20,498 bases of DNA from Nocardioidaceae bacterium (GCA_025966335.1 JAICRS010000019.1:1-20498), one strand, 5' to 3'; shown: positions 7,405 to 14,024, counted from the stretch's first letter. Notes: generated by a model not told the origin, from the letters alone. Translations and numbers: made by a program.

Positions 7405-8133
7405 GTGCCCGCGCCCATCGCAGACCCGTTCGCCCGGCTCGGTTCCCTCGAGGGTGTCGGGTCGGCGATGGCCGCGACCCGGGACGGCATCGACGCGCTG
7501 CTCCGCGACCGCGGGCTGCGGCAGAGCGCACCCGACCTGACCGGCGAGTCCCTGTTGCGAGGTGCCCACGCCAGCGCGGTCCTCGAGGGCGCGGAGGCCA
7601 CCCTCGACGACGTGCGCGCGGGGTCGGCCGACCCGATCGCCCTGGCCGCGGTGCGGCTGAGCGCCGAGCTGCTCGCGCTCGTCCCGGTGCTCGGCAGCTC
7701 TCCGCTGCAGGCGCTCGCGAGGCTGCACACCCTCGCCGGCAAGGGGATCGCCGACGACAAGGACCTCGGCCGGCCCCGCGACGCGGACAGCGCGCGGCGG
7801 CTGGGTGACCTCGGCCGGCGGCTCGTCGTGGACACCTCCGCCCCGGCGCTGGTGGTCGCGGCCGTGGTGCATGCGGAGATCGCTACCGCAGCGCCGTTCG
7901 TGTCCCACAACGGTCTGGTCGCGCGGGCCGCGGAGCGACTGGTCCTGGTGGCCCGCGGCGTGGACCCCAAGGCGCTCGTCGTACCCGAGGCCGGGCATCT
8001 CGCGCTGCGGCGCGAGTACGAGTCGAACCTGCGCGGCTACCGCGACGGCGGTGGCGCCGGCGTGCATGCCTGGCTGTTGTACGCCGCGGAGGCCTACGCC
8101 GCGGGAGCCGAGGCCAGCCCGCTCAACAGCTGA
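7405..8133 (+). CDS. Fic-fold protein with degenerate active site (pseudo-Fic)
   Basis: This 242-residue protein, from GTG 7405, matches the Fic family along its length. SAVLEGAEATLDDV (residues 57-70) fits the inhibitory-helix motif (S/T)xxxE(G/N). VHAEIATAAPFVSHNGLVAR (155-174) aligns without gaps to the canonical Hxx(F)ExIHPFxDGNGRxGR core. YESNLRGYRDGG followed by AWLLYAAEA resembles the Fic C-terminal helix. The catalytic His is Ala163, the D/E is Ser167, a Gly is His168 and the first Arg is Leu171, while Pro164, Phe165, Asn169, Gly170 and Arg174 remain. AMP transfer therefore looks lost. Its place beside the HAD gene corresponds to Rv3662c in M. tuberculosis, as I recall it. Homologues are sometimes labelled 'oxidoreductase', for which I see no support. 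A longer N-terminus from 7264 would overlap the previous gene by 106 bp and is unlikely. Confidence 0.75.
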   Translation: MPAPIADPFARLGSLEGVGSAMAATRDGIDALLRDRGLRQSAPDLTGESLLRGAHASAVLEGAEATLDDVRAGSADPIALAAVRLSAELLALVPVLGSSPLQALARLHTLAGKGIADDKDLGRPRDADSARRLGDLGRRLVVDTSAPALVVAAVVHAEIATAAPFVSHNGLVARAAERLVLVARGVDPKALVVPEAGHLALRREYESNLRGYRDGGGAGVHAWLLYAAEAYAAGAEASPLNS

Positions 8134-8155
8134 ACGGGGGCGAGAGCACATGCGA

Positions 8156-8190
8156 GCGGCACTTCCCCGTCTCTCGACTGGAAGTGCCGC
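8156..8190 (+). terminator. Strong hairpin after the Fic-like gene
   Basis: A perfect 11-bp stem, GCGGCACTTCC/GGAAGTGCCGC, encloses a 13-nt loop and starts 22 nt after the stop codon at 8133. There is no U-tract after it, as is usual for GC-rich actinobacteria, so it is called a terminator by position and stem strength. It could equally protect the 3' end of the mRNA. Confidence 0.55.
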
Positions 8191-8412
8191 CGCTGACACG
8201 TGAAGCCTTGGCTACCAGGCGTGCACCGTTTCAATTTGTTGCTCCGGGTGAACCCGAGAGACAACGCCCATAGGAAGGGTAGGTCGCCGCGTGGGTACCT
8301 GGCTCACGTGCGGGTCTTTACTTGTATGTCCCTTTGTACGCCACTTGCTGGAACCGGACAAGGGACCATCGCCCTTGTCTAGTGAGGACCCGGGCGTGTC
8401 GCTCGGCGGCGG
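8191..8412. other. AT-richer intergenic islet of unknown nature
   Basis: This stretch between the convergent Fic-like and HAD genes is visibly poorer in G and C than everything around it, for example TTTCAATTTGTTG near 8229 and TTTACTTGTATGTCCCTTTG near 8316. It can be read as a 60-codon plus-strand frame (8200-8382, GTG start), but the translation has no recognisable domain, no Shine-Dalgarno sequence and no actinobacterial third-position GC bias, so I do not call a gene. A hairpin closes it on the right (8357-8379). It could hold a small RNA, a relic of a mobile element, or an attachment site; nothing in it decides between these. Confidence 0.35.
8357..8379. terminator. Hairpin between convergent genes
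   Basis: GACAAGGG-ACCATCG-CCCTTGTC forms a perfect 8-bp stem with a 7-nt loop; a G-T wobble can extend it by one pair. It lies 33 nt beyond the HAD stop (minus strand) and at the end of the AT-richer islet (plus strand), so it could end transcription from either side. On the plus strand only a short CTTGTCTAGT follows, with no real U-tract. Confidence 0.45.
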
Positions 8413-9240
8413 TCAGGCGCCGGCCTCACGGCGCCGCGAGCCGAGGTAGATCGCGCCGCCGACCGCCGCCGCGGTGCCGAGCGCGAGCGCCGCCAGGGTC
8501 GGTTTCCCGGCCGGAAGCCGGACCCGGGTGCGCAGCGCGACCGGCCGGTTGAACACCAGGATCGGCCAGCCCTTCGTCGTTGCGTGCCGGCGCAGCTCCT
8601 TGTCGGGATTGACGGCGTGGGGATGGCCGACGGCCTCGAGCATGTCGACGTCGGTGGCCGAGTCGCTGTAGGCGTAGCTGCGGTCCAGGTCGTAGCCCTT
8701 CGCCGCGGCGAGGTCCCGCATCGCGGCGGCCTTGTTCTCCGCGTAGGCGTAGAAGTCGATCTCGCCGGTGTAGCGGCCGTCCTCGATCCGCATCCGGGTG
8801 GCGATCACCGCGTCGGCGCCGAGCATCTCGCCGATCGGCTCGACGACCTCACTGCCCGAGGCGGACACGATGATCACGTCACGTCCGGCCAGCCGGTGCT
8901 CCTCGACCAGCGACACCGCCTCGTCGAAGACGAGCGGGTCGACGATGTGGTGCAGGGTGTCGGCGACGATCTCCTGGACGGTCGCCACGTCCCAGCCCGC
9001 GCAGAGCTCGGAGAGGAAGTCGCGCATCTTCTCCATCTGGTCGTGGTCGGCGCCACCGACCAGGTAGACGAACTGGGCGTAGGCGCTGCGGAGCACCGAA
9101 CGGCGCGAGATCAGGCCCCCGGCGTAGAACGAGCGGCTGAACGCCAGCGTGCTCGACTTGGCGATGATCGTCTTGTCCAGGTCGAAGAACGCCGCCGGAC
9201 GCCCGGTCGCGAGGCGGCCATGATCGAGGTGGGAAGTCAT
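8413..9240 (-). CDS. HAD-IB family phosphatase with C-terminal membrane anchor
   Basis: This 275-residue HAD-superfamily hydrolase is of the SerB-related IB group. Motif I is FFDLDKT (nucleophile D20, acid D22). Motif II is the Ser in VIIVSASGS, the motif III Lys is in YAENKAAAM, and motif IV is SDSATDVDML. The helical cap between motifs I and II has the usual size. Residues about 245-265 (LAALALGTAAAVGGAIYLG) form one hydrophobic segment followed by RRR, suggesting a membrane anchor with the phosphatase in the cytoplasm. It corresponds by order to M. tuberculosis Rv3661. The substrate is unknown; phosphoserine is only one possibility. The ATG at 9240 follows GGAAGGG at about 9 nt. Confidence 0.88.
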   Translation of the reverse strand: MTSHLDHGRLATGRPAAFFDLDKTIIAKSSTLAFSRSFYAGGLISRRSVLRSAYAQFVYLVGGADHDQMEKMRDFLSELCAGWDVATVQEIVADTLHHIVDPLVFDEAVSLVEEHRLAGRDVIIVSASGSEVVEPIGEMLGADAVIATRMRIEDGRYTGEIDFYAYAENKAAAMRDLAAAKGYDLDRSYAYSDSATDVDMLEAVGHPHAVNPDKELRRHATTKGWPILVFNRPVALRTRVRLPAGKPTLAALALGTAAAVGGAIYLGSRRREAGA

Positions 9241-9306
9241 CGCGGCGTGCCCTTCCGTCGGTTCGATGAATCGACATGCAGTCCACCGAATTCCTTGCGC
9301 CCGGAG

Positions 9307-9336
9307 GCGTTACAAAGTAAAGGTTCGGGGTATTAT
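9307..9336 (+). promoter_or_regulatory. Promoter of the 6C-type small RNA
   Basis: TATTAT (9331-9336) is a good -10 box and would start transcription near 9343. An overlapping reading is GCGTT (9307-9311), then 16 nt, then GGGTAT (9328-9333). That resembles promoters of the actinobacterial SigF/SigB stress group (GGTTT or GNNT, spacer, GGGTA). The two readings cannot be separated without a mapped 5' end. This is among the few AT-rich stretches in the gap. Confidence 0.45.
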
Positions 9337-9342
9337 CGTCGT

Positions 9343-9483
9343 AGACGGCGATACTCCCAGATGCTGGCGAGCGCCAGCCCCATGACCCCAGCGACATTCC
9401 CCCCGTCGCTGGCTGCGGTCCCGGCTCATCCCCCCCGAGCCCGGACCCCGCGGTCCCCGGCCATCCCCCCGGCCGGGGACCGC
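9343..9483 (+). ncRNA. 6C-type small RNA with three C-loop hairpins
   Basis: Three hairpins in a row carry C-rich loops. The first is CCAGCGAC/GTCGCTGG with loop ATTCCCCCC (9388-9412). The second has stem GGTCC-c-GGCTC / GAGCC-c-GGACC with one C-C mismatch and loop ATCCCCCCC (9417-9447). The third is a perfect 13-bp stem with loop ATCCCCCC (9450-9483). A small extra hairpin, GCTGGC-GAGC-GCCAGC, lies at 9363-9378. The 6C RNA family of actinobacteria is defined by two hairpins with six or more C in the loops. In M. tuberculosis it lies between Rv3660c and Rv3661, exactly the position here (upstream of the CpaE-like gene, divergent from the HAD gene). The 5' end is an estimate. Confidence 0.85.
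9450..9483 (+). terminator. Terminator-like third hairpin of the 6C RNA
   Basis: GCGGTCCCCGGCC/GGCCGGGGACCGC form a perfect 13-bp stem around the loop ATCCCCCC, followed by ATCATCTCC. It is the strongest stem in the region and probably ends the small RNA, while its loop repeats the C-rich motif of the two others. It could also reduce read-through into the Tad operon downstream. Confidence 0.6.
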
Positions 9484-9595
9484 ATCATCTCCGGCCCGGG
9501 CCAGAATCCGTCCACGGCCGCGGTGACTGGCGCGGTCTCCACAGCTACGCCGAACCGCATGGTGCCCAGAGGAGCGCAGCGCCCAGAGTCGGGAC
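9484..9595 (+). other. Leader of the Tad operon
   Basis: These 112 nt lie between the 6C RNA and the first Tad gene. I see no convincing -10/-35 pair and no strong Shine-Dalgarno sequence; only GAGTCGGG precedes the ATG at 9596. The operon may therefore have a promoter of unusual type here or be reached by read-through from the 6C promoter. Confidence 0.3.
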
Positions 9596-10657
9596 ATGCC
9601 CGCCACCACCGCGCTGCTGGTCACCCGTGACGAAGTCCTGCTCGAGGACGTGCTGCGTCTCGCCGCGGCGGCCGGCGTCACCCTCGACGTCGCCCACGAC
9701 CCCGACTCCGCGCTCCGCGGCTGGCCGACCGTGCCCGTGGTCCTCGTCGGCGCGGACCTGCTCGCCGAGCTGGCCGGCCGCCGACCGGTACGCCGCGACC
9801 GGGTGCACGTGCTCGCGGGTCAGGGGATCCCGGACGGCCCCTTCCGGGCGGCGCTCGAGATCGGTGCGGTGGACGTCGTCGAGTTGCCCGCTGCCGAGGC
9901 GTACGTCGTCGAGCTGCTCACGGACGCCGCGGACGACGCCGCCGGAGGTGGCAGTCGTCGAGCCCTGACCATCGGGGTGACCGGCGGCTCCGGCGGGGTG
10001 GGCGCCACCACCTTCGCCGCGGCGCTCGCGATGACCGCCGCTGGAAGCGGTCCGTGCCTGCTGGTCGACGCCGATCCGCTCGGCGGCGGGATCGACCGGG
10101 TCGTCGGGATGGAGGACCTCGACGGCATCCGCTGGGATGCGCTCGAGCAGGCGACCGGACGGCTCAGCTCCCACGCGCTCCGGCAGGCGTTGCCGCACAA
10201 GGACGGGCTCGCGGTGCTCACCTGGCCCGGTGGACCGCACGTGGCCGACGACGGCCACGCCGTCAGCGAGGTGCTGTCGGCTGCCCGGCGCGGCAACCAC
10301 ACCGTCGTCGTGGACCTGCCCCGGCACGGCGACCCGGTCGGCGGCGAGGCGATCCCGCACTGCGACCAGATCGTGCTCGTCACCGGCGTCACCGTGCCTT
10401 CCGTGGCCGCTGCCGGGAAGGTCGCCGCCCGGCTGCGGCAGACCGCCCGTGGCCTGCACCTGGTCACCCGCAACGCAACGGCCGGGCTGCCGCCGGACGA
10501 GGTGGCCGACGCCCTCGGGATCCCGCTGGTCACCACGATGACCGACCAACGACGGCTGACCGAGGACATCGACCTCGGGCTGGGGCCGGTGCGGTCCCGT
10601 CGGAGCGCGTTGGCCAGGGCGGCGCGTGAGGTGCTGGGTGCTCTCGGTGCCCGGTGA
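9596..10657 (+). CDS. CpaE/TadZ-like ParA-family ATPase of the Tad operon
   Basis: This 353-residue protein has an N-terminal pseudo-receiver-like region (residues 1-110) that lacks a clear phosphoacceptor site. A ParA/MinD-like domain follows. The deviant Walker A is TGGSGGVGATT (129-139), Walker A' is LLVDADPLGGG (156-165) and the Walker B-like part is VVVDLPRHGD. Both lysines of the MinD signature KGGxGK are replaced (S132 and A137). CpaE/TadZ proteins place the Tad pilus machine at the cell pole or membrane. The M. tuberculosis counterpart Rv3660c (Ssd) has been linked to septum-site determination. The ATG at 9596 is the only available start; the end overlaps tadA by 20 bp. Confidence 0.85.
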   Translation: MPATTALLVTRDEVLLEDVLRLAAAAGVTLDVAHDPDSALRGWPTVPVVLVGADLLAELAGRRPVRRDRVHVLAGQGIPDGPFRAALEIGAVDVVELPAAEAYVVELLTDAADDAAGGGSRRALTIGVTGGSGGVGATTFAAALAMTAAGSGPCLLVDADPLGGGIDRVVGMEDLDGIRWDALEQATGRLSSHALRQALPHKDGLAVLTWPGGPHVADDGHAVSEVLSAARRGNHTVVVDLPRHGDPVGGEAIPHCDQIVLVTGVTVPSVAAAGKVAARLRQTARGLHLVTRNATAGLPPDEVADALGIPLVTTMTDQRRLTEDIDLGLGPVRSRRSALARAAREVLGALGAR

Positions 10658-11795
10658 GCTCGTCGAGCGGGTGCGCGACCGTCTCGCCCGCGACGGGTCC
10701 ACGCTCACCCCGGGACTGGTGGCCGAGGCGCTGCGGGAGGAGGGCCGTCCGGTCGGCGACGCGACGGTCCTCGCCGTGCTGGACGCCCTGCGGCGCGACA
10801 TCCTCGGCGCCGGGCCCCTCGAGCCGCTGCTCCGCCTCGACGGCGTGACCGACGTCCTCGTGAACGGGCACCGGCAGGTGTTCGTCGACCGGGGTGACGG
10901 GCTGCAGCTCACCGACGTGTCGTTCCCGGACGAGGCGGCGGTACGCCGGCTGGCGCAACGGCTCGCCACGGCCGGAGGCAGACGCCTCGACGACGCGACG
11001 CCGTACGTCGACCTCCGCCTGCCGGACGGCACCCGCTTCCACGCCGTCCTGGCTCCGGTCTCGCGGCCGGGGACGGTGCTGTCCCTGCGGGTGCCCCGCC
11101 GCCGGGTGTTCAGCCTCGACGAGCTGGTCTCGGCGGGGACGCTCTGCCCGGACGCGGCGCTGCTGCTGCGCCGGATCGTCGAGCGCAGGCTCGCGTTCCT
11201 GATCAGCGGCGGCACGGGCAGTGGCAAGACGACGCTGCTCAACGCCCTGCTGTCGGTGGTCGACCCGCGACACCGGCTGGTCATCATCGAGGACGCCAGC
11301 GAGCTGCGTCCGGACCACCCGCACGTGGTCGCCCTGGAGTCGCGTCCCGCGAACATCGAGGGCGCCGGGGCCGTTCCGCTGCAGGTGCTGGTCCGGCAGG
11401 CGCTGCGGATGCGACCCGACCGGCTGGTCGTCGGTGAGGTGCGCGGGGCGGAGGTGACCGAGCTGCTCGCGGCGATGAACACCGGACACGAGGGTGGCTG
11501 CGGCACCGTGCACGCGAACTCGGCGGCCGACGTCCCCGCCCGGATCGAGGCACTGGCGATGGCAGCCGGCCTGCAACAGGCGGCCTCGCACAGCCAGATG
11601 GCCTCGGCGATCGACGTGCTGGTCCACCTCGGCAGGGGCTCGGACGGGACCCGCCGGCTCGAGGAGATCGCGGTGCTCGACCGTGACGAGCGCGGCCGGG
11701 TCCGGGTCGCGCCGGCGGTCACCTTCGAGCCGGGCGGCGGCATCGTCACGCACGCGGCTTCCGAGTCCCTCGGCGCGCGGCTGCGCAGGCCATGA
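10638..11795 (+). CDS. tadA: TadA/CpaF pilus assembly ATPase
   Basis: This 385-residue secretion ATPase powers Flp pilus assembly in the cytoplasm at the membrane. Walker A is GGTGSGKTT (191-199), the Asp box is IIEDASELRP, Walker B is RLVVGEVRG (262-270), and the His box is GHEGGCGTVHANS (283-295), all intact. The N-terminal domain (residues 45-160) is typical of TadA/CpaF. The start is uncertain: GTG 10638 is chosen because GAGG lies 6 nt upstream; GTG 10626 and GTG 10647 are in frame and possible. All three overlap the end of the CpaE-like gene. It corresponds to Rv3659c. Confidence 0.9.
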   Translation: MLSVPGELVERVRDRLARDGSTLTPGLVAEALREEGRPVGDATVLAVLDALRRDILGAGPLEPLLRLDGVTDVLVNGHRQVFVDRGDGLQLTDVSFPDEAAVRRLAQRLATAGGRRLDDATPYVDLRLPDGTRFHAVLAPVSRPGTVLSLRVPRRRVFSLDELVSAGTLCPDAALLLRRIVERRLAFLISGGTGSGKTTLLNALLSVVDPRHRLVIIEDASELRPDHPHVVALESRPANIEGAGAVPLQVLVRQALRMRPDRLVVGEVRGAEVTELLAAMNTGHEGGCGTVHANSAADVPARIEALAMAAGLQQAASHSQMASAIDVLVHLGRGSDGTRRLEEIAVLDRDERGRVRVAPAVTFEPGGGIVTHAASESLGARLRRP

Positions 11796-12553
11796 CCGCG
11801 CTCGCGGCGGTGTGCGCCGGTGTCGCGGTGGCGCTGCTGCTCCCGGGCGTCGGAGCACCACGCCGGTGGCATCGGGGCCGCGCCGGCCTTCTCGCCACGG
11901 CCGTCGCGGCCGGGACGCTGGTCGTCGTCGTGGACGGTACGGCGCTGGCCCTCGGGCTGGTCTGTCTGCTGTCCGCCGCTGCGGGAGCCAGGGTGCTGGC
12001 GCGGGGGCGCGAACGGCGGGCGGCGGTGCTCCGCGAGGCGAAGGTACTCGAGGTGTGCGAGGTTCTGGTGGGGGAGCTGAGATCGGGACGCCCACCGGTG
12101 ACCGCGCTCGAGCACTGCGTCGCGGTGTGGCCGGACCTCGACCCGGTGGCCACCGCGGCGCGCTTCGACGCCGACGTGCCCGAGGCGCTTCGCCGGCTCG
12201 CTGCCCAGCCGGGTGCCGCGGGGCTGCGCGCGGTCGCCTCGGCGTGGACGGTGGCCCAGGGCACCGGCGCCGGACTGGCGACGATTCTCGGTCAGGTGGC
12301 GAGCTCGGCCCGGGATGCGCAGGCCACCCGCCGGCTGGTCGCCGCGGAGCTGTCCTCGGCGCAGGCGACCGCGCGGCTCGTCGCGGCGCTGCCCGTGGTC
12401 ACGCTCGTGATGGGTTCCGGCATCGGCGGGGACCCCTGGTGGTTCCTGCTGCGGACCACACCGGGCCTGGTGTGCCTGGCCGCCGGCGTGGGCCTCGCCT
12501 TCCTCGGGCTGGCGTGGATCGACCGGATCGCCGGCCAGGTGATGCGCCGATGA
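11792..12553 (+). CDS. tadB: TadB-like pilus platform protein
   Basis: This 253-residue membrane protein has hydrophobic segments near the N-terminus (residues 1-18 and 31-65) and two near the C-terminus (about 193-245). They surround a helical cytoplasmic domain with the T2SSF pattern (EVCEVLVGELRSGRPPVTAL and the segment from GTGAGLATILGQVA). TadB forms the inner-membrane platform on which TadA acts. The ATG overlaps the tadA stop by 4 bp (ATGA), so translation is coupled. It corresponds to Rv3658c by order. Confidence 0.85.
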   Translation: MTALAAVCAGVAVALLLPGVGAPRRWHRGRAGLLATAVAAGTLVVVVDGTALALGLVCLLSAAAGARVLARGRERRAAVLREAKVLEVCEVLVGELRSGRPPVTALEHCVAVWPDLDPVATAARFDADVPEALRRLAAQPGAAGLRAVASAWTVAQGTGAGLATILGQVASSARDAQATRRLVAAELSSAQATARLVAALPVVTLVMGSGIGGDPWWFLLRTTPGLVCLAAGVGLAFLGLAWIDRIAGQVMRR

Positions 12554-13281
12554 CCGGCTGGACCGTCGCGGCCGCCCTGCTGAGCGGTGCGGCCGTGGCC
12601 TGCGCACTGTTGCCGCCGGCGGCCCACGCCCGTCGAAACCCTGCCCGTACGCGGGAGACCACGACGACCGGCGCAGCCCCCGACCTGCCGCGGCTCCGCG
12701 CGCCGCTGTCGGCGGTGGCCGGCCTGGGTGCAACGCTCCTGGTCGGCGGCTGGCTCGGTGCACTGCTCGGTGCAGCGGTGGCGCTGACGCTGTGGCGGCT
12801 GCTGGGGCGGATGGAACCCGCCGGGGTCCGGCGTCGCAGGGAGCGGCTCGCCGAGCAGCTACCCGGCGCGGTGGACCTGATGGCCGCGGCGCTGACGGTC
12901 GGCGTCTCACCGGACACGGCGGTGCTGCTCGTCGCCGACGCCGTCGACGAGCCGATGCGCGGTGAGCTGGGGCTGCTCGCGAGCCGGCTTGCCCTGGGTG
13001 TCGACCCGGTCCGGCTGTGGTCGGAGATCGGCGGACACCCGCAGCTCGGCCCGCTCGGCCGGTGCCTGGCCCGGGCCGTGGACAGCGGTGCACCCGTCGG
13101 CGAGGCGATGCTCCGGCTCGCCGAGGACCTGCGGCGGACCGCCCGGGCGGAGGTCGAGGGGAGGGCCCGCGCGGTCGGGGTGCGGGCGGCCGCACCACTG
13201 GGGGTGTGCCTGTTGCCGGCGTTCATCCTGACCGGTGTGGTGCCGCTGGTGGCCGGCTCCGTCAGCGCGTTGTTCCCGTGA
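12550..13281 (+). CDS. tadC: TadC-like pilus platform protein
   Basis: This 243-residue T2SSF-domain membrane protein is the partner of TadB. It has hydrophobic segments at residues 5-22 and about 50-78, a cytoplasmic helical domain (LPGAVDLMAAALTVGVSPDT onward), and a C-terminal membrane segment (PLGVCLLPAFILTGVVPLVAG). The ATG at 12550 overlaps the tadB stop by 4 bp; a much longer open frame upstream in this phase is only a shadow of tadA/tadB. It is followed by a 135-nt gap with a hairpin before the pilin-like gene. It corresponds to Rv3657c by order. Confidence 0.85.
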   Translation: MTGWTVAAALLSGAAVACALLPPAAHARRNPARTRETTTTGAAPDLPRLRAPLSAVAGLGATLLVGGWLGALLGAAVALTLWRLLGRMEPAGVRRRRERLAEQLPGAVDLMAAALTVGVSPDTAVLLVADAVDEPMRGELGLLASRLALGVDPVRLWSEIGGHPQLGPLGRCLARAVDSGAPVGEAMLRLAEDLRRTARAEVEGRARAVGVRAAAPLGVCLLPAFILTGVVPLVAGSVSALFP

Positions 13282-13345
13282 ACGCGAGCCCGATCCTTTC
13301 CACAATCCCGAGCCCTGCAAGGCGAATCCCCAGTCCTGAGGTTGC

Positions 13346-13376
13346 CTCTCGCCGCGGCGGTCCGCGGCGGCGAGAG
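13346..13376 (+). promoter_or_regulatory. Stem-loop before the pilin-like gene
   Basis: CTCTCGCCGC and GCGGCGAGAG form a perfect 10-bp stem with an 11-nt GC-rich loop, in the only real gap inside the Tad operon. It lies 40 nt before the start of the DUF4244 gene. Possible roles are partial termination after the machine genes, or a 5' stabiliser that leaves a more abundant pilin message after processing. Confidence 0.45.
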
Positions 13377-13416
13377 TCGGGTCGTCCGTTCGAAACCATC
13401 TCGATGGAGGTTCTCA

Positions 13417-13602
13417 ATGACCAAGTCACCCGTCGCACGACTTCGCAACCAGCAGGGAGTGACCACCGCGGAGTACGCCGTCGTCACCGCGGCCGGCTGC
13501 GGCTTCGGTGCTCTGCTGCTCAAGCTGCTGACCAGTGACCTCGGGGAGTCGATCCTGAAGAAGCTGTTCGACTTCGTGCTGCAGATGATCGGCATCGGCT
13601 GA
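13417..13602 (+). CDS. DUF4244 protein, probable Flp-type pilin
   Basis: This 61-residue protein has a basic leader (MTKSPVARLRNQQG) followed by VTTAEYAVVTAAGCGFGALLLKLL. The motif G-VTTAE-Y equals the Flp prepilin cleavage pattern G/xxxxEY, with Glu at +5 and Tyr at +6 of the mature chain, then a hydrophobic helix. Length and layout are those of Flp major pilins. It has the best Shine-Dalgarno sequence of the operon (GGAGG, 6 nt before ATG 13417). The family is DUF4244 (Rv3656c in M. tuberculosis). Its being the pilus subunit is inferred from motif and context. No prepilin peptidase gene lies in the window. Confidence 0.85.
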   Translation: MTKSPVARLRNQQGVTTAEYAVVTAAGCGFGALLLKLLTSDLGESILKKLFDFVLQMIGIG

Positions 13603-13604
13603 CC

Positions 13605-14024
13605 GTGTCGGTCCCACGTCTCGTCGGCGGAGCGTCTAGGGGGCTGGGCGCTCCGCCGGCGACTGCACGGCCCCGTCGCGGTCAGAGCGGCGTCGCCACC
13701 GCGGAGACCGCGGTGGTGCTGCCCGTGCTCGTCGCGGTGGTGCTCGGCCTGGTCTGGCTGCTGTCCCTGGGCGTTGCGCAGGTGCGGGTGGTCGACGCGG
13801 CCCGGGAGACCGCGCGTGCCGTCGCCCGCGACGAGACCCACGCCGACGCGATGGACCTGGGTCGGCGGGTCGCGCCGGACGGTGCCCGCGTGACGATCTC
13901 TGAGCAGGGGCAGACGGTGCAGGTGTCGGTGACCGCGGAGGTCCGTGGGCCCGGTGGGTTGTTCCGGTTCCTGCCCTCGGTGGAGGTCGACGCGCAGACC
14001 GTCGCGGCCGCGGAGCCGTCGTGA
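13605..14024 (+). CDS. tadE: TadE-like pseudopilin
   Basis: This 139-residue protein starts with GTG, 2 nt after the pilin-like gene. A basic tail of 29 residues ends in RRGQSG, followed by VATAETAVVLPVLVAVVLGLVWLL. That is a prepilin-like cleavage site with Glu at +5 and one membrane helix. The C-terminal part (residues 60-139) would be outside the membrane and includes VRVVDAARETARAVAR, typical of TadE-like proteins. TadE is a minor pseudopilin of the Tad system. No better start lies downstream. It corresponds to Rv3655c. Confidence 0.82.
   Translation: MSVPRLVGGASRGLGAPPATARPRRGQSGVATAETAVVLPVLVAVVLGLVWLLSLGVAQVRVVDAARETARAVARDETHADAMDLGRRVAPDGARVTISEQGQTVQVSVTAEVRGPGGLFRFLPSVEVDAQTVAAAEPS

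Noticed and set aside
7405..8133. 'Oxidoreductase' label sometimes given to homologues of this gene
   Set aside because: No Rossmann or other cofactor motif is present; the sequence follows the Fic family pattern instead.
8200..8382. Possible 60-residue protein in the AT-richer islet
   Set aside because: It has no ribosome site, no domain, and codon composition unlike the neighbouring genes; it is listed only as part of the islet.
11494..12549. N-terminal extension of the TadC frame
   Set aside because: The frame is open by chance through tadA and tadB; the Arg-rich translation is not TadC-like, and the ATG at 12550 gives the family's usual start with ATGA coupling.
9545..13198. Open frame of 1217 codons on the minus strand
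   Set aside because: It lies opposite cpaE-tadC and has a low-complexity Arg/Pro/Ser-rich translation without domains.
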